This document shows positions 22,257-28,962 of a stretch of 29,139 nucleotides of DNA, in pieces. The notes under the pieces are model-generated. The model was given only the letters and a program-made list of their open reading frames with translations, ran no database searches and was not told the DNA's origin. The translations under genes were made by a program, and so were the position numbers. Within the stretch, counting starts at the first letter, position 1. Each line of letters begins with the position of its first letter. Origin of the DNA: Actinomycetes bacterium (GTDB taxonomy: Bacteria; Actinomycetota; Actinomycetes; Propionibacteriales; Propionibacteriaceae). The DNA lies in contig JAEZZG010000031.1 of assembly GCA_023442485.1 (NCBI GenBank), forward strand, positions 1 through 29,139. Direction: 5' to 3'.

Positions 22257-23123
22257 ATGACCTTTTCTGACTCTGCATCTCGTTCTCACACTGGCCAGAA
22301 TTCTGCCCACTCCCCTCAATCTCGAGGGCAATCGAGGCAACAAGAGTCCCAGACGAAGGGCAAGGCCAGGAAGGTCCCGATGAAACCGTCCGCCATGCTT
22401 CCGTGGGTCGTCGTCGGAATCCTGACCCTACTGTGCGTGACGCTGATCGTCATGTACACCATTCAGAGCAAAGAGCTGGACCGTTACAAGAACAACGCCG
22501 GTACCCAAACTAGCCAGCCAAGTGCGACATCTTCGGCTGACGCATCTGACCAGGATGAGCAACTGCGCCAGCTTCTGCGATCCTTGCCTCGACGCGAAGC
22601 CAACGACCCGGCTGCCCTCGGCAAGGTCGACGCCCCGGTCGTCTTGATCGAATGGTCTGATTACACCTGCCCGTTCTGTGCTGCCTTCGCCACCGGCACC
22701 CATCCGGCATTGATGCAATATGTCGAGGACGGCTCGCTGCGGATTGAGCGTCGTGAGATGCCGGTTCTTGGTGAAGGCGGAGTCATGGCAGCTCGCGCCG
22801 GGGTTGCAGCGGGGTTGCAAGGCAAATACTGGGAGTTCTATACCGCTGTCTACGAAGCCGCTCCCCAGAATGGACACCTGGAAGTGACCAAGGACGCTTT
22901 GATGACCTTCGCTAAACAGGCAGGGGTGCCTGATCTAGAGAAGTTCGCCTCCGATATGGACTCTGATCAGGTGAAGCAGAAGGTTCAGCGTGACTTCCAG
23001 GAAGGTCAGTCACTCGGGATTTCCTCGGTTCCGTTCTTCGTAATCAATGACACCGTCTTGTCTGGGGCACGCGGCACGGGCGAATTCGTGTCAACGATTC
23101 AGAGCTACTTGAAGAATCGCTAG
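22257..23123 (+). CDS. membrane-anchored DsbA-like thiol-disulfide oxidoreductase
   Basis: This 288-residue protein has a polar, Ser/Gln-rich cytoplasmic N-terminus (1-42), one transmembrane helix (about 47-69), an extracytoplasmic Ser/Thr-rich linker, and a DsbA/thioredoxin_4 domain (about 120-288). The active site is CPFC (138-141) in VVLIEWSDYTCPFCAAF. The cis-proline loop is ISSVPFFVIND. GKYWEFYTAVYEAAPQNG and FASDMDSDQVKQKVQRDFQEGQ are typical of the domain's helical insert. It would oxidise or isomerise disulfides in exported proteins. CcdA, encoded 960 bases further on the other strand, could supply electrons to a reducing partner. Related actinobacterial proteins are annotated as DsbA family or protein-disulfide isomerases. 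Confidence 0.9.
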   Translation: MTFSDSASRSHTGQNSAHSPQSRGQSRQQESQTKGKARKVPMKPSAMLPWVVVGILTLLCVTLIVMYTIQSKELDRYKNNAGTQTSQPSATSSADASDQDEQLRQLLRSLPRREANDPAALGKVDAPVVLIEWSDYTCPFCAAFATGTHPALMQYVEDGSLRIERREMPVLGEGGVMAARAGVAAGLQGKYWEFYTAVYEAAPQNGHLEVTKDALMTFAKQAGVPDLEKFASDMDSDQVKQKVQRDFQEGQSLGISSVPFFVINDTVLSGARGTGEFVSTIQSYLKNR

Positions 23124-23179
23124 TTAGATCGCCGAACAAGGAGCCGATGACTAGCCCTACAACCCCACATAGTTTGACC

Positions 23180-23216
23180 GGAGGCCGGTAACCCGTGAAC
23201 TGGGTTGCTGGCCTTC
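23180..23216 (+). other. 15-pair RNA hairpin after the DsbA-like gene
   Basis: GGAGGCCGGTAACCC (23180-23194), loop GTGAACT and GGGTTGCTGGCCTTC (23202-23216) pair at all 15 positions if three G-U pairs are allowed. The wobbles pair only on the plus strand, so the structure belongs to rightward RNA. No U-run follows. It may end or stabilise the DsbA-like transcript. The rest of 23124-23400 has no convincing gene. Confidence 0.55.
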
Positions 23217-23400
23217 GCTCGTTGGTCCGACCCTGCCCGACTACTCAAACACACCGACTTCCTCGCAGCGGTTGCAACAGTAGACCCCGACGATACCGAC
23301 CGGTCGCGGTCGTCATCGCCCAAGCCGTCAAGACGAACCGTGGCCTAAGCGAACCGGGCACAGGGCTGGAGACGGTAACTGCGACACGGTTCCAGGTTCA

Positions 23401-24081
23401 TCACTCACAGCAGGTTTCTTGTCCGGGCGGCGGAGGTGGTGAAGCCTTGCCGACCGCGTCAACCAGGCTCACCATGGAGCGACGCAGGCTTGCCAAATCA
23501 GATGCACCCAGGTCGTTGCCGACGAAATCGGGATCGACGGCGACTAGGCGGCAGCCTTCGTTGAGCCAGCTAATCGCGGTGGAGGTATTGATCCCACCCG
23601 AAGGAATCACCACGTCGTCGGCAAACATCACCGGAATCCGGCGCGCATAGTTGGCCGTGAAGACGTCAATCGGGGTGACCTCGATTCCTGCTACCGGAAA
23701 TTGTTTGACCGCCTCGATCTCGTTTGGCGTCATTGCTGGCATCGTGACAGGGATGGACGCCTGAGTGCAGCGCTCCGCTAGCTCGGGCAGGAAGCTGCCG
23801 AGCATGACGAAAGCGGCTTTGAACTCAATAGCCGTGTCCATCTCGTCTGGTTCACGCACCCCATGCAACCCGAATGCAACTCGTCCGGAGAAGATTTGGG
23901 ATAACTGTTGAAGTTCGAGGTGGGAGTGTGCGTCAAGGGCGACATACTTCACCCCCGCCTGCACCATGACTTCGATGGGTGCGATCGCGGCAACCGCAGT
24001 GGTCGGAGCGAGTTTGACGATCATCCGAGCGTGGAAGATGTCGTGGGGCCAGGCATCGAAAGTGTGGCTGATCTCGGTCAT
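23401..24081 (-). CDS. KDPG-aldolase (Eda)-fold protein lacking the catalytic lysine
   Basis: This is a 226-residue protein whose core resembles the TIM barrel of KDPG/KHG aldolases: VQAGVKYVALDAHS, FVMLGSFLPELAERCTQASIPVTMPAMTPNEIEAVKQF, then VVIPSGGINTSTAISWLNEGCRLVAVDPDFV, matching the GGI phosphate-binding end. In Eda the Schiff-base Lys lies in a (L/F)KFFPA segment; here the equivalent reads GIEVTPIDV, with Glu134. The usual EVTLR segment is VALDAH. Catalysis of the family reaction is therefore unlikely. The C-terminus is PPPPPGQETCCE with a vicinal cysteine pair. ATG 24081 has AAGGA upstream and lies one base after the ccdA stop, so it is coupled to ccdA. Alignment by eye is not certain; a distant, active aldolase remains possible. 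Confidence 0.65.
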   Translation of the reverse strand: MTEISHTFDAWPHDIFHARMIVKLAPTTAVAAIAPIEVMVQAGVKYVALDAHSHLELQQLSQIFSGRVAFGLHGVREPDEMDTAIEFKAAFVMLGSFLPELAERCTQASIPVTMPAMTPNEIEAVKQFPVAGIEVTPIDVFTANYARRIPVMFADDVVIPSGGINTSTAISWLNEGCRLVAVDPDFVGNDLGASDLASLRRSMVSLVDAVGKASPPPPPGQETCCE

Positions 24082-24082
24082 C

Positions 24083-25081
24083 TCAGTTCCTTGATGGGTC
24101 TGCGTTGGCGGGTGCGCTAGGGTCTGCGGCGGTAGCCGAAGTTGCTCCCGTGTTGTTGATGATCTCACCCAGGCTATCTGCAACGCTGCCGTCTGCGTCG
24201 TCTGCGGCTTCTTCGGTGTTCTTTGTACTTTCGTCCTCGGCGTACTCGGTGCCCTCGTCCTGGCTCAATGCCACGGCATTGCGGTGCCGTTCATCGAGCC
24301 ATGCCCAAACCAGCAGGATGACAACGACTGCCAGGATGACCAAGGCGATCGGGTTGGAGATCGCGGACGCCCAGTGCCCGATCCTGGTTTCCAGGGTGAT
24401 CTGCGAGGCGGCGGAAAGGCCGAGACCGAGGGAGCCGGAACCGAGGAGAAGGAGGACACCGATGACGACGAAGAGAGCGCCGACGATGATCTGGCTGAGG
24501 GTTGTCTTGACCGGGCCGATGACCACTTGGCGCGGCTTCATCCAGCGTTTGGAAGCTAGGGAGAAGCGATTCCATAGGACAGCGAGGATCATGAGCGGGA
24601 TGACCATGCCCAGGCCAAAAACCGCGAGCAGAATCACTGCGTAGCCTACTTTGCCGCCGATCGCAGCGAGGGCCAGAACGGAGCCGAGGATGGGGCCGGA
24701 ACACCCGGAGGAGAAGCCGTATCCGATTCCTAGCATGTAGACGCCGAGGGTTGAAGCCGGGTTGCGTTGGGCACCGATCGCTGAGGGGCCGAGGGAGAAG
24801 CCGAAGCCGAACATGTAGAGCAAGCCAAGGATGATTACCACGACCGCCGCAATCGTCAGGCCCCGCTCGAAGGTCAAGAACTTCGAGACGACGGAGGCGA
24901 ATGCCCCCATGGGGATCAGCACCGTGATGAGGCCGAGGTAGAAGATGAAGATCCTCGAGATCAGGGTGCCGACCCGGTCGAAGGCGAAGGCGAAGAAACT
25001 TGGCAGCAACATTGCCGCGCACGGGCTAAACAGCACCGCGATTCCCCCGATGAAAGCTACCGCAAACCCGGCTTCAACCAC
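24083..25081 (-). CDS. ccdA: CcdA/DsbD-type transmembrane thiol-redox protein
   Basis: This 332-residue protein carries electrons from cytoplasmic thioredoxin across the membrane to extracytoplasmic thiol proteins, for cytochrome c maturation or disulfide repair. Six or seven helices span residues 5-265. The two redox cysteines are in GGIAVLFSPCAAMLLPSF (C21) and GYGFSSGCSGPILGSV (C127), each with the expected proline/glycine context. About 65 C-terminal residues form an acidic, Ala/Thr/Asp-rich tail that most CcdA proteins lack. The start is GTG with GAGGA 5 bases upstream. The Eda-like gene begins one base after its stop. With the DsbA-like gene nearby on the other strand it probably forms a thiol-redox module. 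Confidence 0.88.
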   Translation of the reverse strand: MVEAGFAVAFIGGIAVLFSPCAAMLLPSFFAFAFDRVGTLISRIFIFYLGLITVLIPMGAFASVVSKFLTFERGLTIAAVVVIILGLLYMFGFGFSLGPSAIGAQRNPASTLGVYMLGIGYGFSSGCSGPILGSVLALAAIGGKVGYAVILLAVFGLGMVIPLMILAVLWNRFSLASKRWMKPRQVVIGPVKTTLSQIIVGALFVVIGVLLLLGSGSLGLGLSAASQITLETRIGHWASAISNPIALVILAVVVILLVWAWLDERHRNAVALSQDEGTEYAEDESTKNTEEAADDADGSVADSLGEIINNTGATSATAADPSAPANADPSRN

Positions 25082-25190
25082 CTGCGTCCTCGATTCACAC
25101 TAGAAGCATTATTCGTGTTGTTTCCCCAACGATAGAATATCGACTCGTCGAGTCCTGAAGTCGAGGCGACGGCACGGGGCCTCCGATCAC

Positions 25191-25245
25191 TATCTGCGCT
25201 CACCCGGCAAGCCTGAGCATCTGGACGTCTGAGTCAGCGCAGATA
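25191..25245. other. 10-bp inverted repeat upstream of the helicase gene
   Basis: TATCTGCGCT (25191-25200) and AGCGCAGATA (25236-25245) pair perfectly across a 35-base loop, within the 241-base gap between ccdA and the helicase. It may be a small-RNA stem or a binding site. I see no gene in the gap; a GATAAT at 25315-25320 is the likely helicase -10. Confidence 0.4.
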
Positions 25246-25322
25246 CCAGCGACCTCCCACGTCGTCACCCTCCACAACCTAGTCCCATCAATGAATCCTT
25301 CAACCCTTGTTTTCGATAATCC

Positions 25323-27983
25323 ATGAACCTAACTGAGCTGATCCCCGCCAACGCAACCGATAGCCCCGACGCGGTGTATGAGGCCTTCGTAACCTGGTGC
25401 CACTCACAAGGCATCGACCTCTACCCACACCAGGAACAAGCAATCCTGGCGTTGGCGTCTGGCAACAATGCGATCGTCGCCACCCCGACCGGGTCAGGGA
25501 AAACCTTGATCGCCACGGCGGCCTTGTTCTACTGCTATGCGACGGGCGGACGCAGCTACTACACCGCACCGATCAAAGCCCTAGTCAGCGAGAAGTTCTT
25601 TGCTTTGTGTGACATTTTCGGGGCCGACAATGTGGGGATGGTGACCGGGGATGCCTCGGTCAATCCTAATGCCGCCATCGTCTGCTGCACCGCCGAGATT
25701 CTGGCGAATATCGCCTTGCGTGAAGGACGCGAAGCTGACCTCGATCAGGTCGTGATGGACGAATTCCATTTCCTCGCAGATCCCTCGCGTGGCTGGGCGT
25801 GGCAGGTTCCACTGAGCGAACTCCCCCAAGCCCAATTCGTGATCATGTCGGCCACTCTCGGTGACGTCACCCGGCTCACAACCCAGATCACCGCCTGCAC
25901 CGGCCACGAGACGACAGTGATCGCCGACGCTGAACGGCCAGTCCCTCTGACCTACGAGTGGTCTGATCGCCCCTTCCCTGAGACCATCGAGTTGATTATC
26001 TCCAGCGGTAAGGCCCCGGTCTATATCGTTCATTCAACACAGAACAGCGCCCTCGAAACGGCATTGTCTTTGCAATCTGTGGTGAAGATCACGGTTGAAC
26101 AACGCCGACTCATCTCCCAGGCCCTCGCTGACTTCCGGTTTTCGTCAGGATTCGGGAAAACGTTATCCAGGCTGGTCAAACAGGGAATTGGGGTCCATCA
26201 TGCCGGGCTGCTGCCGAAGTATCGGCGCATGATCGAGAACCTCGCCCAGCAGGGATTACTGACGGTGATCTGCGGCACCGACACCCTCGGTGTGGGGATC
26301 AATGTCCCGATTCGCTGTGTCTGTTTCACCGAGTTGACCAAATTTGACGGTAACCGTCGCCGGGTCTTGCGTAGTCGCGAGTTTCACCAGATCGCGGGCA
26401 GGGCTGGACGCGCAGGATTCGACACGGTCGGCTATGTTGTTGCCCAAGCCCCCGAGCACGCCGTCGAAAACGCCAAACTGGCTGCCAAGGCCGGTGGCGA
26501 TCCGGTGAAGTTGAAGCGGATCAAGAAGAAGCGTCCACCCGAAGGTTTCGTCAACTACAACGAAGAGACCTACACCAAACTGATCGAGTCAGTGCCCGAG
26601 GCGCTGTATGGCAAGATTGTGGTCACGAACTCGCTGCTGCTGAATCTTTTGTCGCGCCAGGAGGACACGGCTTCGGCTTTCATTCATATCTTGGACGGTG
26701 CCTCACTCGACCCGAAGGTCAAGCGTCGGCTCATGGTGTTGGCGGTGCGCATGGGACGGGCACTGCTGGATTCAGGAGTCGTGACCCGTCTCGATCAGCC
26801 CACCGCCGAGGGTCGGCGCTATCAGCTCAACGTGGATTTGCAGAACGATTTCGCTTTGAATCAGCCCTTGTCAGCTTTCGCGTTGGCGGCTTTTGACGAG
26901 TTAGGTGCGGGCGGAATTGGCCAAACCCCCGGCGTCGGCGAGACCCCGGTTGACACGGCTGTTGAGGCTAAGGACACCGATCCTGCCAATCGTGCCAGCA
27001 GCGTCGATAAAGTCGGTGACGATAGCGCGGGCCACCATCCGGCTAGCTTGTCTGCCTTGGATTTGGTGTCCATCATCGAATCCACCTTGGACGATCCCTT
27101 CCCGGTATTGCGGGCCCAGCTAAGCAAAGAGAAGGCCCGCATTGCCGAAGCTGCCCGCGACGCCGATCTCAGCTATGAAGACAAACGCAACCAGATGGAT
27201 GCTGCGACTTGGCCAATGCCCCTCGCTGACGAGCTAGAGAGCATCTACCAGCGGTTCGCGCATTCACATCCGTGGATCAGCGATACTCCGCTGTCACCGA
27301 AGTCCGTCATCCGCGAGATGTTCGAGCACGGGATGAACTTCAACGAGTATGTCGCCTTCCACAAGGTGCAACGCGCGGAAGGCACGGTTTTGCGTTATCT
27401 GTCAGACGGCTACCGGGCGTTGCGGCAGACAGTGCCAGAATCACTGCACACCACGCAGTTCGAGGACTTGCTGGCCTGGCTAGGCCAGATCGTCAGAATG
27501 ACCGATTCGTCGCTGATCGATGAATGGGAGTCCATGGTCCACCCCACCGGGGACGAGGGTGCGGCAGTAACCGTTGACGTCCCATCTTTCACCTCGAATC
27601 TGCGGGCGTTTCGCGTCTTGGTCCGCAATGCCATGTTCCGTCGGGTGGAGTTGTGTGCCAACGACGATCCGGACGGTTTGGCTGCCCTGGCGGGCAATGA
27701 CCCCGACCCTGAGGTCACCGTCGATGATTGGGATGACGCGTTGGGAAGGTACTGGGACGAACACGAGGAGATTTACTGCGATTCAGACGCACGCGGCCCC
27801 GACTTCTTCATGATTGACGAGAGTGTGGACCGCTATGGTTCACGGATTTGGAAGGTGAGGCAGATTATTGACGACGAAAATGGCGATCACGATTGGTCAC
27901 TGACGGCAGAAGTGAATCTAGATCTGTGTGACGAGAAGGAAGAGCTAGTCATCCACGACCTCGGCCTTGGGCCGTCTGGCTAG
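25323..27983 (+). CDS. DEAD/DEAH-box RNA helicase with DUF3516-type C-terminus
   Basis: This is an 886-residue superfamily 2 helicase. Motif I is TPTGSGKT (54-61), motif II DEFH (146-149), motif III SAT (176-178), motif V GTDTLGVGIN (318-327), and motif VI QIAGRAGRAG (356-365). The Q-like LYPHQEQAI lies at 33-41. The C-terminal half (about 415-886) matches the DUF3516 region found in actinobacterial helicases related to Ski2/Mtr4-like enzymes. It contains a low-complexity acidic linker (about 530-580) and an acidic end. It probably unwinds structured RNA during turnover or ribosome work. No Shine-Dalgarno sequence precedes ATG 25323; GATAAT ends 2 bases before it, closer than the other leaderless starts. 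The gene stands alone, and tRNA-Leu follows after 67 bases. Confidence 0.92.
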   Translation: MNLTELIPANATDSPDAVYEAFVTWCHSQGIDLYPHQEQAILALASGNNAIVATPTGSGKTLIATAALFYCYATGGRSYYTAPIKALVSEKFFALCDIFGADNVGMVTGDASVNPNAAIVCCTAEILANIALREGREADLDQVVMDEFHFLADPSRGWAWQVPLSELPQAQFVIMSATLGDVTRLTTQITACTGHETTVIADAERPVPLTYEWSDRPFPETIELIISSGKAPVYIVHSTQNSALETALSLQSVVKITVEQRRLISQALADFRFSSGFGKTLSRLVKQGIGVHHAGLLPKYRRMIENLAQQGLLTVICGTDTLGVGINVPIRCVCFTELTKFDGNRRRVLRSREFHQIAGRAGRAGFDTVGYVVAQAPEHAVENAKLAAKAGGDPVKLKRIKKKRPPEGFVNYNEETYTKLIESVPEALYGKIVVTNSLLLNLLSRQEDTASAFIHILDGASLDPKVKRRLMVLAVRMGRALLDSGVVTRLDQPTAEGRRYQLNVDLQNDFALNQPLSAFALAAFDELGAGGIGQTPGVGETPVDTAVEAKDTDPANRASSVDKVGDDSAGHHPASLSALDLVSIIESTLDDPFPVLRAQLSKEKARIAEAARDADLSYEDKRNQMDAATWPMPLADELESIYQRFAHSHPWISDTPLSPKSVIREMFEHGMNFNEYVAFHKVQRAEGTVLRYLSDGYRALRQTVPESLHTTQFEDLLAWLGQIVRMTDSSLIDEWESMVHPTGDEGAAVTVDVPSFTSNLRAFRVLVRNAMFRRVELCANDDPDGLAALAGNDPDPEVTVDDWDDALGRYWDEHEEIYCDSDARGPDFFMIDESVDRYGSRIWKVRQIIDDENGDHDWSLTAEVNLDLCDEKEELVIHDLGLGPSG

Positions 27984-28050
27984 TGACTTTACCCCTGACT
28001 AGCTCATCTAGGTTTTCGTGTGCTACCCTTCTTGAGTTGTTATCCGACGC

Positions 28051-28133
28051 GCGCGAGTGGCGGAACGGCAGACGCGCTGGCTTCAGGTGCCAGTGCCCAT
28101 TAGGGCGTGGAGGTTCAAATCCTCTCTCGCGCA
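28051..28133 (+). tRNA. tRNA-Leu (anticodon CAG)
   Basis: The acceptor stem GCGCGAG pairs with CTCGCGC, followed by discriminator A at 28133; CCA is not encoded. The anticodon arm CTGGC-TTCAGGT-GCCAG has CAG at 28084-28086. A long variable arm (TGCCCATTAGGGCG) and T arm GAGG-TTCAAAT-CCTC mark a type II tRNA, as Leu requires. Its 3' end appears to be used as an integration site by the element to the right. Confidence 0.97.
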
Positions 28134-28140
28134 CAGGGCA

Positions 28141-28184
28141 AAACCCCTAGTCAAACCCCATAAACGGGGCTTGGCTAGGGGTTT
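28141..28184 (+). terminator. long hairpin after tRNA-Leu
   Basis: Two 19-base arms starting AAACCCCTAG and ending CTAGGGGTTT pair around the loop ATAAAC-like centre, with one G-T pair and one mismatch. It follows the tRNA by 7 bases and ends in GTTTCGTCGTTT, so it is a good tRNA terminator. Confidence 0.85.
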
Positions 28185-28240
28185 CGTCGTTTACCCACAC
28201 CGTCTCAAATGCTCCAAGGAGGATCAGTTAGAGTCAACGT

Positions 28241-28271
28241 TGTGGAATAAATATGGAATAAATGTGGAATC
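28241..28271 (+). repeat. three 11-base direct repeats (iterons)
   Basis: TGTGGAATAAA, TATGGAATAAA and TGTGGAATC follow each other with an 11-base period, about one helical turn. They sit between the tRNA terminator and a second copy of the tRNA 3' end. They resemble arm-type integrase or excisionase binding sites. The family is inferred. Confidence 0.7.
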
Positions 28272-28272
28272 T

Positions 28273-28283
28273 TCCTCTCTCGC
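28273..28283 (+). other. second copy of the tRNA-Leu 3' end, probable attachment core
   Basis: TCCTCTCTCGC at 28273-28283 is identical to 28120-28130 inside the tRNA T arm and acceptor stem. After it the two sites diverge (GCAC against ACCC). Such short direct copies of a tRNA end are typical of att sites left by tyrosine integrases. The remainder of 28185-28370 holds the iterons and no gene. Confidence 0.6.
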
Positions 28284-28370
28284 ACCCCAGGGAAAAGCAT
28301 CGTCGAGACAATGAGATAACAGGCCCGAGGGCCAGCTCTCGGTACCCGGCCCCGTCTGGCTTATAGCGTG

Positions 28371-28577
28371 TTATTCGCTTGTGTCTGACTGTTGCCTCAG
28401 CCGTTTCTGGGACGGTCTGTTCTCATGCCAGGTTTTGACGGTTTCTTCCCGCCATCCCCTTGTGGTGCCGATATAGACGTCTGGTTCAGGCAACTTATAG
28501 CGACTCAACGACCCGGTGGTGACCCCGATGTATTGGGCGAACTCACCGTAAGACATGAAACGTTCAGGCTCACTCAT
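28371..28577 (-). CDS. AlpA/excisionase-like HTH regulator of a mobile element
   Basis: This is a 68-residue protein of the winged-helix/HTH_17 type: FMSYGEFAQYIGVTTGSLSRYKLPEPDVYIGTTRGWREETVKTWHENRP. The pattern PEPDVxxGxxxGWxxETVxxW is common in phage and ICE excisionase or AlpA-like regulators of actinobacteria. A GGGAGGA site precedes ATG 28577; the longer frame to 28658 is not needed. It overlaps the next gene upstream by 4 bases (ATGA). Its place beside the tRNA attachment site supports a role in excision, but no integrase is visible in the window. Confidence 0.8.
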   Translation of the reverse strand: MSEPERFMSYGEFAQYIGVTTGSLSRYKLPEPDVYIGTTRGWREETVKTWHENRPSQKRLRQQSDTSE

Positions 28578-28756
28578 GATTCCTCCCGCTTCCGGCGTAA
28601 CGTGGGGACAGCGAAAGCCACCCCGGCCAAGACGGTGACGACGGCAAAGAATACCCAATGCCTAGCGGCGTGGTCGACATCGAGGATAGCCGACACCCAC
28701 CCGACCGAGGCCGCGAGCCATAGCGCCATCCACGCCCGCTTCAAATGCTTATTCAC
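28574..28756 (-). CDS. small two-helix membrane protein of the mobile element
   Basis: This 60-residue protein starts at GTG with AAGGA just upstream. Two hydrophobic stretches (about 8-25 and 32-51) are separated by the polar turn DVDHAARH, and the C-terminus is basic (LRRKREES). Its stop overlaps the start of the excisionase-like gene, so the two are co-translated. I recognise no family; a superinfection or holin-like role is only a guess. Confidence 0.6.
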   Translation of the reverse strand: MNKHLKRAWMALWLAASVGWVSAILDVDHAARHWVFFAVVTVLAGVAFAVPTLRRKREES

Positions 28757-28810
28757 TATTCCTTCCTTTCCGTTAGAGAAGACAGAAAAACCGTGTTACC
28801 GTGAGCCTGA

Positions 28811-28847
28811 CTGGGGAGCCACTAAGGTGGTTTTAGTAGCTCCCCAG
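28811..28847 (-). terminator. strong hairpin between two small phage-type genes
   Basis: CTGGGGAGC-C-ACTAA and TTAGT-A-GCTCCCCAG form a 9+5 pair stem with one mismatch around GGTGGTT. It is just downstream of the 33-codon gene at 28861 and upstream of the 60-codon gene. The minus strand carries a GGTTTTTC run about 20 bases on. It could end or attenuate leftward transcription. Confidence 0.55.
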
Positions 28848-28860
28848 CGTCTACCTACGA

Positions 28861-28962
28861 TTATTCATCGCTGGTTAGGGCCTTCACTATCGCGATCCCC
28901 GCCGCAATCACTGTTACGACTTTGACCAACAGATCGAGAAGCTCTCGGCTTAGGCCTTCCAC
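28861..28962 (-). CDS. tiny single-helix peptide of the mobile element
   Basis: A 33-codon frame starts at GTG 28962 (GTG 28974 is an alternative giving 37 residues). GGAGG stands 5 bases before GTG 28962. The sequence LLVKVVTVIAAGIAIVKAL is a likely membrane helix, followed by TSDE. Small membrane peptides of this type are frequent in phages, but no family is evident. The strong ribosome site is the main support. The 177 bases to the window end (28963-29139) show no gene. Confidence 0.5.
   Translation of the reverse strand: MEGLSRELLDLLVKVVTVIAAGIAIVKALTSDE

Noticed and set aside
23205..23348. A 47-codon rightward frame from TTG with GC-rich third positions
   Set aside because: No ribosome site, no family resemblance, and the start lies inside the hairpin. 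It may be a gene remnant but cannot be supported.
24105..24644. Rightward frame opposite ccdA
   Set aside because: Antisense shadow of the ccdA membrane segments and acidic tail.
28057..28314. Rightward 85-codon frame through the tRNA
   Set aside because: It runs across tRNA-Leu and its terminator, so it is not a protein gene.
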